Assembly: GCA_034437555.1 (NCBI GenBank)
Contig: DAOTTQ010000006.1
Location: 87,332-151,331 of the forward strand
Reading direction: 5' to 3'
Source of the DNA: JANWYT01 sp034437555
GTDB lineage: Bacteria; Chloroflexota; Anaerolineae; Aggregatilineales; Phototrophicaceae
Length of the DNA: 64,000 nt
The notes under the pieces: generated by a model
What the model was told of the DNA's origin: nothing
Seen by the model: only the letters and a program-made list of their open reading frames with translations
The model's database searches: none
Part shown: positions 1 through 9,085 of the stretch, one piece after another
Layout: each line of letters starts with the position of its first letter
How positions within the stretch are numbered: the first letter of the stretch is position 1
Translations under genes and position numbers: made by a program

Positions 1-297
1 GGTCCGGTAGATGCGTCTTATCAAGCAGTGGATGCCATTGTTAAAGCTCCGAACTCACTCTTAGAGTACAGTGTCCATAGCGTGACAGAGGGCATTGATG
101 CACTTGGCGAAGTGACTGTTAGAATTAGCCCCCCCGACAGTGAAAAGACCTTTGGGGGTTATGGCGCACACTCTGATATTGTCGTTGCCAGCGTGAAGGC
201 GTATATGGCGGCTGTCAACAGAATGATTGCAGGCTTAGGCTTGGGCAATATTCAGCCTGAAGGTGAAACAGCCACCGTTGGTATTAAAACACAGTAA
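1..297 (+). CDS. leuA: 2-isopropylmalate synthase, C-terminal part (gene starts before the window)
   Basis: The first enzyme of leucine synthesis condenses acetyl-CoA with 2-ketoisovalerate. Only the last 98 codons are present, open from base 1 in frame 1. They encode the end of the LeuA_dimer regulatory domain, which binds leucine in this family; visible hallmarks are the VDASYQAVDAIV segment, the GIDALGEVTVRI strand and the GGYGAHSDIVVASVKAYMAA helix. The catalytic TIM barrel lies outside the window. The GTG at 28 is an internal codon, not a start. leuC follows 42 bases downstream on the same strand, so this is the upstream member of a leu operon. Family assignment is firm; length and start cannot be judged. 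Confidence 0.93.
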   Translation, partial: GPVDASYQAVDAIVKAPNSLLEYSVHSVTEGIDALGEVTVRISPPDSEKTFGGYGAHSDIVVASVKAYMAAVNRMIAGLGLGNIQPEGETATVGIKTQ

Positions 298-338
298 ACA
301 GCCAACTTTAGTGTAATGTAGTGAAGAAAAGAGGCAAT

Positions 339-1775
339 ATGGCAACACCACAGACACTTTTTGAGAAAGTGTGGAATCACCACATTGTTAGACCACAAAC
401 AGCCGATACACCTGCTGTTTTGTATGTTGATTTACATTTAGTACATGAAGTAACTTCACCACAAGCGTTTAGTGTGCTTCGTGAACGCGGGTTAAATGTG
501 CGCCGTCCTGACCGAACTATAGGGACAATGGATCATAGCACACCCACTACACCACGTAATGAGTTTGGCATTATTCCAGTTGTTGATGTGCAAGCCTCTA
601 AACAGCTTGACCAATTTACTGCCAATTGCAATGACTTTGGGATTCCGATGTATGCGCTAGGCACGGAAAATCAGGGTATTGTGCATGTCATTGGGCCCGA
701 ACAAGGCTTTACGCAGCCCGGTATGACCATCGTTTGCGGTGATAGCCATACTAGCACACATGGCGCGTTTGGTGCGTTGGCGTTTGGTATTGGCACAAGC
801 GAAGTAGGGCATGTTTTAGCGACACAAACACTTATGCAGTATAAGCCTAAGACAATGGCGATTCGCGTAGATGGCACACTCGCACCCGGTGTAACGGCTA
901 AAGACATCATTCTTGCTGTTATTGCTAAAATTGGCGTAGGGGGTGGCACAGGCTACGTATTTGAGTATATGGGGTCTGCCATCCGTAGCCTAAGCATGGA
1001 AGGGCGCATGACCATCTGTAATATGAGCATTGAGGGGGGTGCGCGTGCAGGCATGATTGCCCCTGATGAAATCACCTATGAGTACGTTGAGGGTCGTCCT
1101 TATGCCCCCAAAGGCAAAGATTGGGATGATGCGATTGCCTTCTGGCGCACGCTTCCCTCAGACGAAGGTGCAACCTTTGATGCGGAAGTAATTCTTAATG
1201 CCGATGAACTGATTCCGATGATTACTTATGGCACGAACCCGGGAATGGGGATGCAAATTAACGGTCATGTTCCCGACCCTGAGCAAGCCAAGAGTGTAGA
1301 TGAACGTACAGCCCTAGACAAAGCACTAACCTACATGGGGTTACAACCCAATCAACAACTAATTGGTAAGCCCGTTGATGTGGTGTTTGTGGGTAGTTGT
1401 ACCAATTCCCGTATCTCTGATTTGCGTGAAGCCGCGCGTATGATTCGTGGTCGTAAAGTGGCAAGCAGCGTTAGAATGATGGTTGTTCCCGGCTCGCAAC
1501 AGGTAAAAGTACAAGCAGAACGCGAAGGCTTGCACCATATCTTTATAGAGGCGGGTGCAGAATGGCGTGAAGCAGGTTGTTCCATGTGTATTGCCATGAA
1601 TGGTGACCAACTACAACCCGGGCAATATGCCGTAAGCACCAGCAACCGCAACTTTGAAGGACGGCAAGGCAAGGGGGGGCGCACTTTCTTGGCAAGTCCT
1701 CTTACAGCAGTTGCTACGGCGGTTAATGGCTATGTGACAGACCCACGCGAATTATTTGTACCAGAAATGGCATAA
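339..1775 (+). CDS. leuC: 3-isopropylmalate dehydratase large subunit
   Basis: Large subunit of isopropylmalate isomerase, an aconitase-family [4Fe-4S] enzyme converting 2- to 3-isopropylmalate with LeuD; in organisms with CimA it also isomerises citramalate. The 478-residue protein has the family's usual length. Visible motifs: CGDSHTSTHGAFG (first cluster cysteine), VGSCTNSRI (second) and GCSMCIAMN, giving the three cluster ligands. The ATG at 339 is preferred over the in-frame GTG at 321 because AAGAGG lies just before it and the protein then begins MATPQTLFEKVW, like other LeuC. A G-rich hairpin lies between it and leuD. Confidence 0.97.
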   Translation: MATPQTLFEKVWNHHIVRPQTADTPAVLYVDLHLVHEVTSPQAFSVLRERGLNVRRPDRTIGTMDHSTPTTPRNEFGIIPVVDVQASKQLDQFTANCNDFGIPMYALGTENQGIVHVIGPEQGFTQPGMTIVCGDSHTSTHGAFGALAFGIGTSEVGHVLATQTLMQYKPKTMAIRVDGTLAPGVTAKDIILAVIAKIGVGGGTGYVFEYMGSAIRSLSMEGRMTICNMSIEGGARAGMIAPDEITYEYVEGRPYAPKGKDWDDAIAFWRTLPSDEGATFDAEVILNADELIPMITYGTNPGMGMQINGHVPDPEQAKSVDERTALDKALTYMGLQPNQQLIGKPVDVVFVGSCTNSRISDLREAARMIRGRKVASSVRMMVVPGSQQVKVQAEREGLHHIFIEAGAEWREAGCSMCIAMNGDQLQPGQYAVSTSNRNFEGRQGKGGRTFLASPLTAVATAVNGYVTDPRELFVPEMA

Positions 1776-1795
1776 CAAGACCGTATAGACAAAAC

Positions 1796-1816
1796 AGGGG
1801 GGCAATTTGCCCCTCT
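1796..1816 (+). other. Intercistronic hairpin between leuC and leuD
   Basis: An eight-pair stem (AGGGGGGC with GCCCCTCT, one G-T pair) with loop AATTT sits in the 68-base gap. No T-run follows, so it is not a convincing terminator; it may protect mRNA ends or tune leuD expression. Role is inferred. Confidence 0.4.
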
Positions 1817-1843
1817 ATTAATAAACACATGAGGCAAAATACA

Positions 1844-2452
1844 GTGGAAAAGATTACAACGTTTAGTGGTCGCATTGCACCACTACCTATCAATGACATT
1901 GACACCGACCAAATTATTCCCGCCCGCTACCTAAAAACAACAGATAAGCAAGGGCTTGGGGTGGCTTGTTTTTTTGACTGGCGTTATAACGAAGATGGCT
2001 CGCCCAAAGCCGATTTCACACTAAACCAACCCCGATATCAGGGGGCAGAAGTGCTGATTGCGGGGCATAACTTTGGATGTGGTAGCTCTCGTGAACATGC
2101 GCCTTGGGCGTTGATGGGGATGGGCTTTAAGGCAATTATCAGTAGTGATTTTGCCGACATTTTTCGCAATAACGCCCTTAAAAACGGCTTGTTGCCCATT
2201 ATCGTGGACGAAGAAACAAAGCAACAACTGATTAGCCTTGCCTATGAAGACCCCACGACAACCGTTTCTATTGACCTTGAAAATCAAACGCTCTTGTTGC
2301 CTGATGGTCGTAAAGTGACCTTCCCGATTGATTCGTTTAGCCGTCATTGCTTGGTGAATGGTGTTGACCAACTGGGCTTTTTACTAAACCTTGAAGGGGA
2401 AGTAAACGTCTATGAAGATGCCCATCCTCAATGGGTGAACACGACAGCCTAA
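1844..2452 (+). CDS. leuD: 3-isopropylmalate dehydratase small subunit
   Basis: Small swivel subunit that completes the LeuCD isomerase active site. The 202-residue protein shows the family motifs NDIDTDQIIPARYL near the start and GHNFGCGSSREHAPWAL around residue 75, which contacts substrate. An ATG lies in frame at 1829, but the GTG at 1844 is favoured: GAGG sits nine bases before it and the product then begins MEKITTFSGRIAPL, matching the usual LeuD start. It lies between leuC and cimA with 16 bases to cimA, consistent with one operon. The small subunit carries no cluster ligands. Confidence 0.95.
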   Translation: MEKITTFSGRIAPLPINDIDTDQIIPARYLKTTDKQGLGVACFFDWRYNEDGSPKADFTLNQPRYQGAEVLIAGHNFGCGSSREHAPWALMGMGFKAIISSDFADIFRNNALKNGLLPIIVDEETKQQLISLAYEDPTTTVSIDLENQTLLLPDGRKVTFPIDSFSRHCLVNGVDQLGFLLNLEGEVNVYEDAHPQWVNTTA

Positions 2453-2468
2453 AATTAGGAGTGGTTTT

Positions 2469-4067
2469 ATGGTGAAGAGCGTTGCAATCTACGATACAAC
2501 TTTGCGCGATGGCACGCAACGCGAGGGCATCTCGCTTTCTGTGGCAGATAAGCTAAAGATTACGCAATTGCTGGATGAATTTGGCGTAGCTTATATTGAG
2601 GGGGGGTGGCCCGGCTCTAACCCTAAAGATGCCATCTATTTTGAACAGGTAAAAACACTTACGCTAAAGCACGCCAAAATTGCTGCTTTTGGAAGTACCT
2701 GCCGTAAAGACTCTTTGCCAAAAAATGACCCTAACATTCAGGCTCTTGTGGATGCAGATACTCTTGTGGTTACGGTGGTGGGTAAAACGTCTATGTTGCA
2801 CGTGATAGAGGTGTTGCAAACGACCCCCAAAGAAAATTTGCGGATGATTCAAGAAAGCCTCGCGTATCTTAAATCATTGGGCAAAGAAGTGATTTATGAC
2901 GCAGAACACTTCTTTGACGGCGCAAAATTGGATTTGGGATATGCGTTTGACACGCTTCATGCTGCTGTTAAGGGTGGGGCGGATGTGCTGGTTTTGTGCG
3001 ACACTAACGGGGGTTCTTTGCCTTGGGAAGTTGCAGAACTGGTAAAGCGCGTGCGCGAGATATTCCCTGATGTCGCGTTAGGGATTCATACGCACAATGA
3101 TGGTGAATTGGCGGTTGCAAACTCTTTGGCTGCGGTGCAGGTGGGTGTTACACAGGTGCAAGGCACAATTAACGGCTATGGTGAGCGTTGTGGTAATGCA
3201 AACTTGTGTAGTATCATCCCCGACTTGCACATTAAGATGGGTATTCCTTGCTTACCCGATACCAGCCACCTATCACACCTTACAAAGCTCTCGCGGATTG
3301 TGGCAGAAGTGGCAAACCTTGCGCCAGATAACCATAGTGCGTTTGTGGGTAAGAGTGCTTTTGCACATAAGGGCGGTATTCATGTGGCTGCTATCCGTCG
3401 GAATGTGGATAGTTATCAACACATTGACCCTGCGTTGGTAGGCAATGAGATGAGGGTGCTTGTTTCGGATTTGTCGGGACGTGGTAACCTCTTGAGTAAA
3501 GCCGAAGAACTGGGTATGGACGTTTCTAACGACCAAGCCAGCCAAGTGCTGGAAGAAATTAAGCGTCTAGAGAGCGAAGGGTATGTATTTGAAGGGGCAG
3601 AGGCTAGTATTGCGGTGCGTATGTTCCGCGCTATGCCAGAGTATCAGCCAATCTTTAAGCTCATTGATTTTACGGCATTGGTAGAAGAACGGCGTGGGCG
3701 CGGTAGCCTTTCAGAAGCAACAGTAAAACTAGAAGTCAATGGCGATGTGGTACATACAGCCGCCGAAGGCAATGGTCCCGTAAACGCGCTGGATTTGGCG
3801 ATGCGTAAAGCCCTTGATAAATACTATCCTGAAATCACGGATTTTCAGCTTGTTGATTATAAAGTGCGTATTTTAGATAGCGAAAATGCTACAGCAGCAA
3901 CAACCCGTGTGCTTATTGATACCCAGCGTGGCAGCCAACGTTGGAGTACCGTAGGGGCAGGCACAAACATCATCCAAGCCAGTTGGTTGGCATTGGTGGA
4001 TAGTATTGAATACGGGCTTTGTGTGGTAGAACAACCCATTAACCCTGAAGAAGCACAGATGATATAA
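2469..4067 (+). CDS. cimA: (R)-citramalate synthase
   Basis: Condenses pyruvate with acetyl-CoA to citramalate, opening the threonine-independent route to 2-ketobutyrate and isoleucine. The 532 residues match the long TIGR00977-type citramalate synthase: an N-terminal TIM barrel with YDTTLRDGTQREG (metal-binding Asp), YIEGGWPGSNPKD, LCDTNGGSLPWEV and HTHNDGELAVANSLAA (metal-binding His pair), then a C-terminal LeuA-type regulatory domain from about residue 390. The GGWPG signature and AEHFFDG segment distinguish it from LeuA and homocitrate synthase. Placement between leuD and leuB fits, since LeuCD and LeuB also process citramalate. An AGGAG ribosome site lies just before the ATG. Confidence 0.93.
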   Translation: MVKSVAIYDTTLRDGTQREGISLSVADKLKITQLLDEFGVAYIEGGWPGSNPKDAIYFEQVKTLTLKHAKIAAFGSTCRKDSLPKNDPNIQALVDADTLVVTVVGKTSMLHVIEVLQTTPKENLRMIQESLAYLKSLGKEVIYDAEHFFDGAKLDLGYAFDTLHAAVKGGADVLVLCDTNGGSLPWEVAELVKRVREIFPDVALGIHTHNDGELAVANSLAAVQVGVTQVQGTINGYGERCGNANLCSIIPDLHIKMGIPCLPDTSHLSHLTKLSRIVAEVANLAPDNHSAFVGKSAFAHKGGIHVAAIRRNVDSYQHIDPALVGNEMRVLVSDLSGRGNLLSKAEELGMDVSNDQASQVLEEIKRLESEGYVFEGAEASIAVRMFRAMPEYQPIFKLIDFTALVEERRGRGSLSEATVKLEVNGDVVHTAAEGNGPVNALDLAMRKALDKYYPEITDFQLVDYKVRILDSENATAATTRVLIDTQRGSQRWSTVGAGTNIIQASWLALVDSIEYGLCVVEQPINPEEAQMI

Positions 4068-4104
4068 CGCGCGATTTGAACGCGCCTATTGATATGGAGA
4101 AGCC

Positions 4105-5169
4105 ATGAAGGCAAAATTGGCGATTTTATCGGGCGATGGCATTGGGCCCGAAGTAATGAAAGAAACCCTTAACTTGCTAAGTGTGATTGGAAGCAAGTAT
4201 GGGCATGAATTTGTAGGTGAAGAAGCACTTATTGGTGGTATTGCCATTGATAAAACCGGTGACCCTTTCCCCGAAGCCACGCAAAAGATTTGCGAGCAAT
4301 CTGACGCGATTTTATTGGCGGCGGTGGGTGGCTACAAATGGGACAACCCCAATGCGAAGGTTCGCCCCGAACAAGGCTTGCTAAAGATGCGTAAGCACTT
4401 TAACTTGTTTGCAAATTTGCGCCCCGTAAAAGCCTATCCTGCGTTGGCTCAGCATGTGCCGTTGCGTGCGGATTTACTGGAAAACGTGGACATCTTGTTT
4501 GTGCGCGAACTCAATGGTGGGCTGTACTTTGGGCAACGCAAAGAGATGGACGGGGGCGACGAAGCCTACGACACCATGCTTTATACGCGCGGTGAAGTAG
4601 AGCGCGTGGCACACGTGGCATTTAGAGCAGCACAATTACGCCGTAAGAAAGTAACCTCTGTGGATAAAGCCAACGTGTTGGCATCCATGCGTTTGTGGCG
4701 TAGTACGGTAATGAACGTTCATGAAGATTACCCTGAAATTGCGCTTGACCATGTGCTTGTAGATGCGTGTGCGATGCACTTGCTTATGCGTCCTTCGTCT
4801 TTTGATGTGGTGCTGGCAGAAAATATGTTTGGGGATATTCTGAGTGACGAAGCCTCTGTTTTTGCGGGGTCTTTGGGCATGTTGCCTTCAGCTTCTTTGG
4901 GGTCTACTAAATTTGGGCTGTATGAACCTGTTCACGGGTCTGCGCCAGATATTGCGGGTCAGGGCAAAGCGAATCCTATTGGTATCTTCCTAAGCGTGGC
5001 GATGATGTTGCGCTATAGCTTAGACCTTGAAGCAGAATCATCAGCCATTGAGAGCGCGATTGACGCGGTTCTTGCTGATGGCGCACGCACGCCCGATATT
5101 GCACGTAGGGGCGAAGAAACGCCCGTGAGTACATCAGAGTTCTCACAGGCGGTTATTGCAAAGCTATAG
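4105..5169 (+). CDS. leuB: 3-isopropylmalate dehydrogenase
   Basis: NAD-dependent oxidative decarboxylation of 3-isopropylmalate, and probably of 3-methylmalate made via CimA. The 354-residue protein has the standard length and motifs: LSGDGIGPEVMKE at the N-terminus, LLKMRKHFNLFANLRPVK, VRELNGGLYFGQRKEM, VDKANVLASMRLWR, the metal-binding NMFGDILSDEAS and the NAD-binding EPVHGSAPDIAGQGKANP. It ends the leu cluster: its TAG overlaps the stop codon of the convergent kinase-like gene on the other strand, with no room for a separate terminator. GGAG precedes the ATG. Confidence 0.96.
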   Translation: MKAKLAILSGDGIGPEVMKETLNLLSVIGSKYGHEFVGEEALIGGIAIDKTGDPFPEATQKICEQSDAILLAAVGGYKWDNPNAKVRPEQGLLKMRKHFNLFANLRPVKAYPALAQHVPLRADLLENVDILFVRELNGGLYFGQRKEMDGGDEAYDTMLYTRGEVERVAHVAFRAAQLRRKKVTSVDKANVLASMRLWRSTVMNVHEDYPEIALDHVLVDACAMHLLMRPSSFDVVLAENMFGDILSDEASVFAGSLGMLPSASLGSTKFGLYEPVHGSAPDIAGQGKANPIGIFLSVAMMLRYSLDLEAESSAIESAIDAVLADGARTPDIARRGEETPVSTSEFSQAVIAKL

Positions 5170-7086
5170 ACCCGTGTTTTTGCTAAATTCGGTGTCATCA
5201 AATGGGGTGTTGTGGTCATCGGTGGGCGATTGCTTTTTAGCGATTGCAAACATGGCGAGTGCCGATACTAAGAACATTAAACGCCGTTGATTAACTGATA
5301 GTGTTTCCCACGTTACGCCTCTTAACGCCAGCAAAGCCAAGCCAATAAAATACTCTTCCCAATGGTTTGGCTTTGCGAGTCGTTCTGCTACGATTTGGCG
5401 CAAGCGCAAAATGGGAATGAGCTTTTGAGAAATGGGACTGCTCTCACTATATATTCTGCTTTCGTTGAGCGCGATTAAGTAAGGAATCAATTGGCGCACA
5501 CTTGCCCAACCGTCTTCTAAATGGGGTAACACAAGCTCGCTTAAGAGACTGACTTCTAGAGTTGCCCAATCCATCAGAGTATGACCTTCACGGGTATGCC
5601 CAAAGTCTATTAGTAGCGCAGTGTCATTTGCACCGATGAGAATGTTGCCCATGTGTAAATCGCCGTGAATGGTGCTTAGTGACCCAAAAACGGGTGTATC
5701 AAGCAATGTGGTATATGCCATAATGGGGTTGGGCGCGTAAAAATCACCGAACCTTACAGCGTTTTGCTTGTGATCGAAATCAGGTTCTAGGGCGCGAACC
5801 GCATTTTCTAGCTCTTCGTTGCGTGTTTTCCACACGCGCCCTGCCAGCTTATCCACCACTTCGCCTCTGAAGTAGGTATCCTCTTCAAAGTTAATCCCAC
5901 GTATTTTAATTTGATAGGGGCGCGTAATGCTTCCACCTGATTGCCCCAGCGCTAGGGTAATGGACTTTTGCTCACGGTCTACACGATGCACGACAAAGTT
6001 TTCTACAACAACAGTTTCGCCATACTCAATATGATTAAGCCTTGCGCGTTTGATGGGTAAACGTAGCACAATGGCATCTTCCGTTGCATCTTCGTTTTTG
6101 GCAAGCTCTAGGGTAAGAATGGGGGGCAGTAGCCAATCATATTCTTGCCATGTTTCAAAACGATAAGGACGGCTTTGCATCCACCAATTTGTACCAAAGC
6201 TATTATAAAGTTTTTCGTATAGCCAGTTAGCTAACTTAGAATTTTCCCAAACGCCTACGATACCACGAACATCTAAGGCTCGCCCATTGTCGTCTGTAAT
6301 GAGGGTGTATTTAAGGGCGGCAAGGTCAGAAATTTGGGGTGCGATAACGGTATCTTCTAAACGGGCGGTTAGGGGGGGAAGCGTGCCTTTTACATGCCGT
6401 TCATAGCGTTGTGCTTCGTCGTAGATGGCATCGTGGGGCCCAATTTTAACGACTACAGGTGCATCTTCACGGTTATCGCCCTGAATGGGTGTAATGACGA
6501 TGAGAGTAGAATCGCTATAGCCTCCGCGCAAACGAGTTTCTACACGTACTTGGGCATACCCATGAAACATCCGCCTAAGGATAAAAAGTTCATCTTTATT
6601 AAGTTCTTCGCCAAATTGTGGGGCTAAATCTATGCTGACAAAGGGTTGGGTAACGGCGCGTGTAATTTGGCGTGTTTTGGCTTGTTGTGGCAAACTTTTT
6701 ACGTCAACCCCTAGCCCACTTAAAACACGCAACGGCACATTATCGCCTTCATCAAGAATAGCAATTAAAAGCTCACGCTCTGTAATATGGGGTAGTTCAC
6801 TTTCTTTCATTAGCTCGTCGGCAATGCCCAGCACAACATCAGCGCGTGGCGTAGTAGGAATACCTGCCCATAGCCGATGACGACTTCCTTTGCCCACTTT
6901 TCGGCGTATAGCTTCAATAACATATTCGGGGTTAAAACCCGCTTCAAAAATAAGGGTAGACGTTAATCCGCCCCGTACTTCAAGCATGGCAATAAAAAGA
7001 TGCTCTATGCCTAAGTAATAGTGACGCATGCGGGTTGCTTCTAGCCTTGCGCTGATGAGAATATCTTTAATGTCTATAGTCGCCAT
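5164..7086 (-). CDS. Clp_N domain fused to a kinase-like (APH/choline-kinase fold) domain
   Basis: A 640-residue fusion. Residues about 5-140 form two Clp_N-type repeats (DILISARLEATRMRHYYLG, then ITERELLIAILDEGDN), the module that recruits substrates or adaptors in ClpA/ClpC, here without any AAA+ domain. The rest resembles a phosphotransferase: VVVKIG in the N-lobe, catalytic loop IHGDLHMGNIL and metal motif LLIDFGHT, which are complete. A long beta-rich insertion separates the lobes. The ATG at 7086 is chosen because the FHA gene ends four bases earlier; the two form a unit. This pairing suggests phosphorylation-dependent signalling, but substrate and process are unknown. Comparison with the 'ternary complex associated' kinase-like domains (TCAD9) of bacterial conflict systems would be informative. 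Confidence 0.75.
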   Translation of the reverse strand: MATIDIKDILISARLEATRMRHYYLGIEHLFIAMLEVRGGLTSTLIFEAGFNPEYVIEAIRRKVGKGSRHRLWAGIPTTPRADVVLGIADELMKESELPHITERELLIAILDEGDNVPLRVLSGLGVDVKSLPQQAKTRQITRAVTQPFVSIDLAPQFGEELNKDELFILRRMFHGYAQVRVETRLRGGYSDSTLIVITPIQGDNREDAPVVVKIGPHDAIYDEAQRYERHVKGTLPPLTARLEDTVIAPQISDLAALKYTLITDDNGRALDVRGIVGVWENSKLANWLYEKLYNSFGTNWWMQSRPYRFETWQEYDWLLPPILTLELAKNEDATEDAIVLRLPIKRARLNHIEYGETVVVENFVVHRVDREQKSITLALGQSGGSITRPYQIKIRGINFEEDTYFRGEVVDKLAGRVWKTRNEELENAVRALEPDFDHKQNAVRFGDFYAPNPIMAYTTLLDTPVFGSLSTIHGDLHMGNILIGANDTALLIDFGHTREGHTLMDWATLEVSLLSELVLPHLEDGWASVRQLIPYLIALNESRIYSESSPISQKLIPILRLRQIVAERLAKPNHWEEYFIGLALLALRGVTWETLSVNQRRLMFLVSALAMFAIAKKQSPTDDHNTPFDDTEFSKNTGL

Positions 7087-7090
7087 ATGT

Positions 7091-7447
7091 TTACTCGTTA
7101 GGCTGAATGCGTAGCCAAGTACGCCCAATACGAAATAGTTCGCCCTCTTGAATGGGAATAATGCCTTTAATGCGCTCTTCGCTAAAAAAATCGCTGGTGT
7201 TCTCTAAGAATGTGCCATTAACGGTATTGCAGTCTTCTAGCCACCACTGCTTGTTTTTCCAGTGCAATTTGGCGTGCTGACGTGAAGCAAAAGTGTCAAA
7301 CTGAAGGCAAAGGTCGTTGTCATTGCGCCTTCCTACGCTTAACGACCAAGAATCTTCGCTTTCATAGCCCTCATGACCCTGCGAGAAAGTGTGCGTTCTA
7401 CCGTCTTCTGCGCCACTTAGAACAATGACGCTGAGTGTTTTTACCAT
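7091..7447 (-). CDS. FHA-domain protein
   Basis: Forkhead-associated domains bind phosphothreonine peptides. This 118-residue protein is essentially one such domain: SVGRRNDNDLCL (the GR pair and downstream Asn), ASRQHAKLHW (phosphate-binding Ser and the His), then the VNGTFLENT turn. The ATG at 7447 is preferred to upstream in-frame starts because AGGA lies eight to nine bases before it and the extra N-terminal residues resemble nothing. No signal peptide or membrane segment is seen. It is immediately upstream of the Clp_N/kinase-like gene, so it may read or scaffold that kinase's products; this is inferred from position. Confidence 0.88.
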   Translation of the reverse strand: MVKTLSVIVLSGAEDGRTHTFSQGHEGYESEDSWSLSVGRRNDNDLCLQFDTFASRQHAKLHWKNKQWWLEDCNTVNGTFLENTSDFFSEERIKGIIPIQEGELFRIGRTWLRIQPNE

Positions 7448-7565
7448 GTGCTTACATCCTATGACAAACGTTAAGTTATAACAACGCTTTGGTGAACCTA
7501 TTGTAACGGTAAAAAATGTTACCTTCATAAGCGAATTATAGCGCAAATTCTAAAGATTGACGGCA

Positions 7566-7590
7566 ATAAAAAACCGCCTTTGCAGGCGGC
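7566..7590 (-). terminator. Intrinsic terminator of murA
   Basis: Read on the minus strand, GCCGCC-TGCAAA-GGCGGT forms a stem followed by TTTTTTATT, seven bases after the murA stop codon. Confidence 0.88.
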
Positions 7591-7596
7591 TTATTA

Positions 7597-8925
7597 TTAA
7601 TTCACGGGTTCTAGGCTGGGTTGGGTAGCTGGTTTTGATTCTACCCGCCTTATTTGTGCGCCTAACGCCTGAAGATGTTCTTCAATGCGCTCATGCCCTC
7701 TGTCTATTTGATAGACGTTGGTAATGGTCACATCGCCATGAACGCCAAGACTGGCAAGGAGTAAAGCCGCCCCTGCACGAATACTGCCAGCCCGTACTTT
7801 TGCGGGTTTAAGGTGGCTTACCCCATTGACAATGAGAACGTCACTTTGGCTGACGATAAGGTCTGCTCCCATGCTAATGAGACCATCGGCAAAGTCATAG
7901 CGATTTTCAAAGATGCGCTCACGAATATAACTTTTGCCATCTGCAACGGTGGATAGCGCAGAGATACACGGTTGTAAATCGGTTGGAAAGCCGGGGTAGG
8001 GGTGTGTTGTGATATTGATAGGTGCAAGATGTTTGTTTGGGTCACGTTGAATACGAAGTGTGTGCTTGTCGGGAGAAGTAACCTGAATACCCATTTGCTC
8101 TAGTTTTGCATTCACCAGGCGAAGGTGTGTGGGTTCGGTTTGGCGAATAACAACATCACCACCCGTAATGCCAGTGGTCATTGCCAACAAACCAATGACA
8201 AGGCGGTCGGGAATGGGAGTGTATTCGGTAACATGAAGGTCTTTTACCCCTGTTATGATGAGTGTAGACGTTCCTAGCCCTTCAATCTTTGCGCCCATTT
8301 GTGCCAGAAAATGCCCAAAGTCAACAACTTCTGGTTCTATGGAAGCATTCTCGATGATAGTCTCGCCTTCTGCCAGTGAGGCTGCCATCATTAAGTTTTC
8401 TGTGCCAGTGTGGCTGGGCATATCAAGATACAGCAACGTACCTGTGAGTTTGGCTCTCTTTAGATTGATGCGTGTTGTGCCATCATCTTCATAAACAACA
8501 TCTGCACCAAGACGGGCAAACCCACGGTGGTGAAAATCAATTTTACGCTCGCCAATGTTACAGCCCCCACTACCAGGAAGTTCTACACTGCCCAAACGCA
8601 TAATAAGAGGGGCAAGAAATAGCACAGAACCGCGCATCTTTTGGGTAATGTCTGGGGGCAAAACGGGGTTATTAACGCCACTTGCATCAATTTCTACGGT
8701 GTGGGTTTGTCTATCATGAATAACTTCTGCCCCCACAATCCGAGCAAGCTCTAAAGCTCCACGAACATCTTCAATATCAGGGACATCCTTAAGGACGGTT
8801 TTACCATGTTTAGGGATAAGCGCGGCTGCAATCATGGGAAGAACAGCATTTTTAGACCGTTGTGCTGTTACCTCACCGTGTAATGGGTTGCCGCCTTTAA
8901 CTTGAAAAGACCACTCTGTCATCAT
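7597..8925 (-). CDS. murA: UDP-N-acetylglucosamine 1-carboxyvinyltransferase
   Basis: First committed step of peptidoglycan synthesis: transfers enolpyruvate from PEP to UDP-GlcNAc in the cytoplasm. The 442-residue protein is slightly longer than the ~420 usual. Motifs: KGGNPLHGEVTAQRSKNAVL with the N-terminal Lys/Asn pair, MRGSVLFLAPLI, the active-site loop LPGSGGCNIGERKIDFH with the fosfomycin-target Cys retained, and the late TDLQPCISAL segment. The active-site loop has two extra residues compared with the common LPGGC form. ATG 8925 or the adjacent 8922 can serve; AGGAG is five or eight bases away. Its presence implies a peptidoglycan cell wall, consistent with the M23 and LCP genes nearby. 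Confidence 0.95.
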   Translation of the reverse strand: MMTEWSFQVKGGNPLHGEVTAQRSKNAVLPMIAAALIPKHGKTVLKDVPDIEDVRGALELARIVGAEVIHDRQTHTVEIDASGVNNPVLPPDITQKMRGSVLFLAPLIMRLGSVELPGSGGCNIGERKIDFHHRGFARLGADVVYEDDGTTRINLKRAKLTGTLLYLDMPSHTGTENLMMAASLAEGETIIENASIEPEVVDFGHFLAQMGAKIEGLGTSTLIITGVKDLHVTEYTPIPDRLVIGLLAMTTGITGGDVVIRQTEPTHLRLVNAKLEQMGIQVTSPDKHTLRIQRDPNKHLAPINITTHPYPGFPTDLQPCISALSTVADGKSYIRERIFENRYDFADGLISMGADLIVSQSDVLIVNGVSHLKPAKVRAGSIRAGAALLLASLGVHGDVTITNVYQIDRGHERIEEHLQALGAQIRRVESKPATQPSLEPVN

Positions 8926-9027
8926 ATAAACTCCTTGTTTTCGTCCGCAAGTTTCTTATAGAGGCGGTTAAAATACAAGACGAGTTTTGAAGTTCACTGC
9001 ATACTCCATAGGAAAAAGAACTTTTTC

Positions 9028-9056
9028 TTGTAAATTTTGGAAAAACGTGATACACT
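9028..9056 (+). promoter_or_regulatory. Sigma70-type promoter for the riboswitch-controlled gene
   Basis: TTGTAA (9028-9033) and TACACT (9051-9056) are separated by 17 bases. The predicted start falls about 20 bases before the riboswitch P1 stem, as expected for its leader. Confidence 0.7.
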
Positions 9057-9085
9057 TCTTTGAGCAGTAAAAACAATCTTATATG

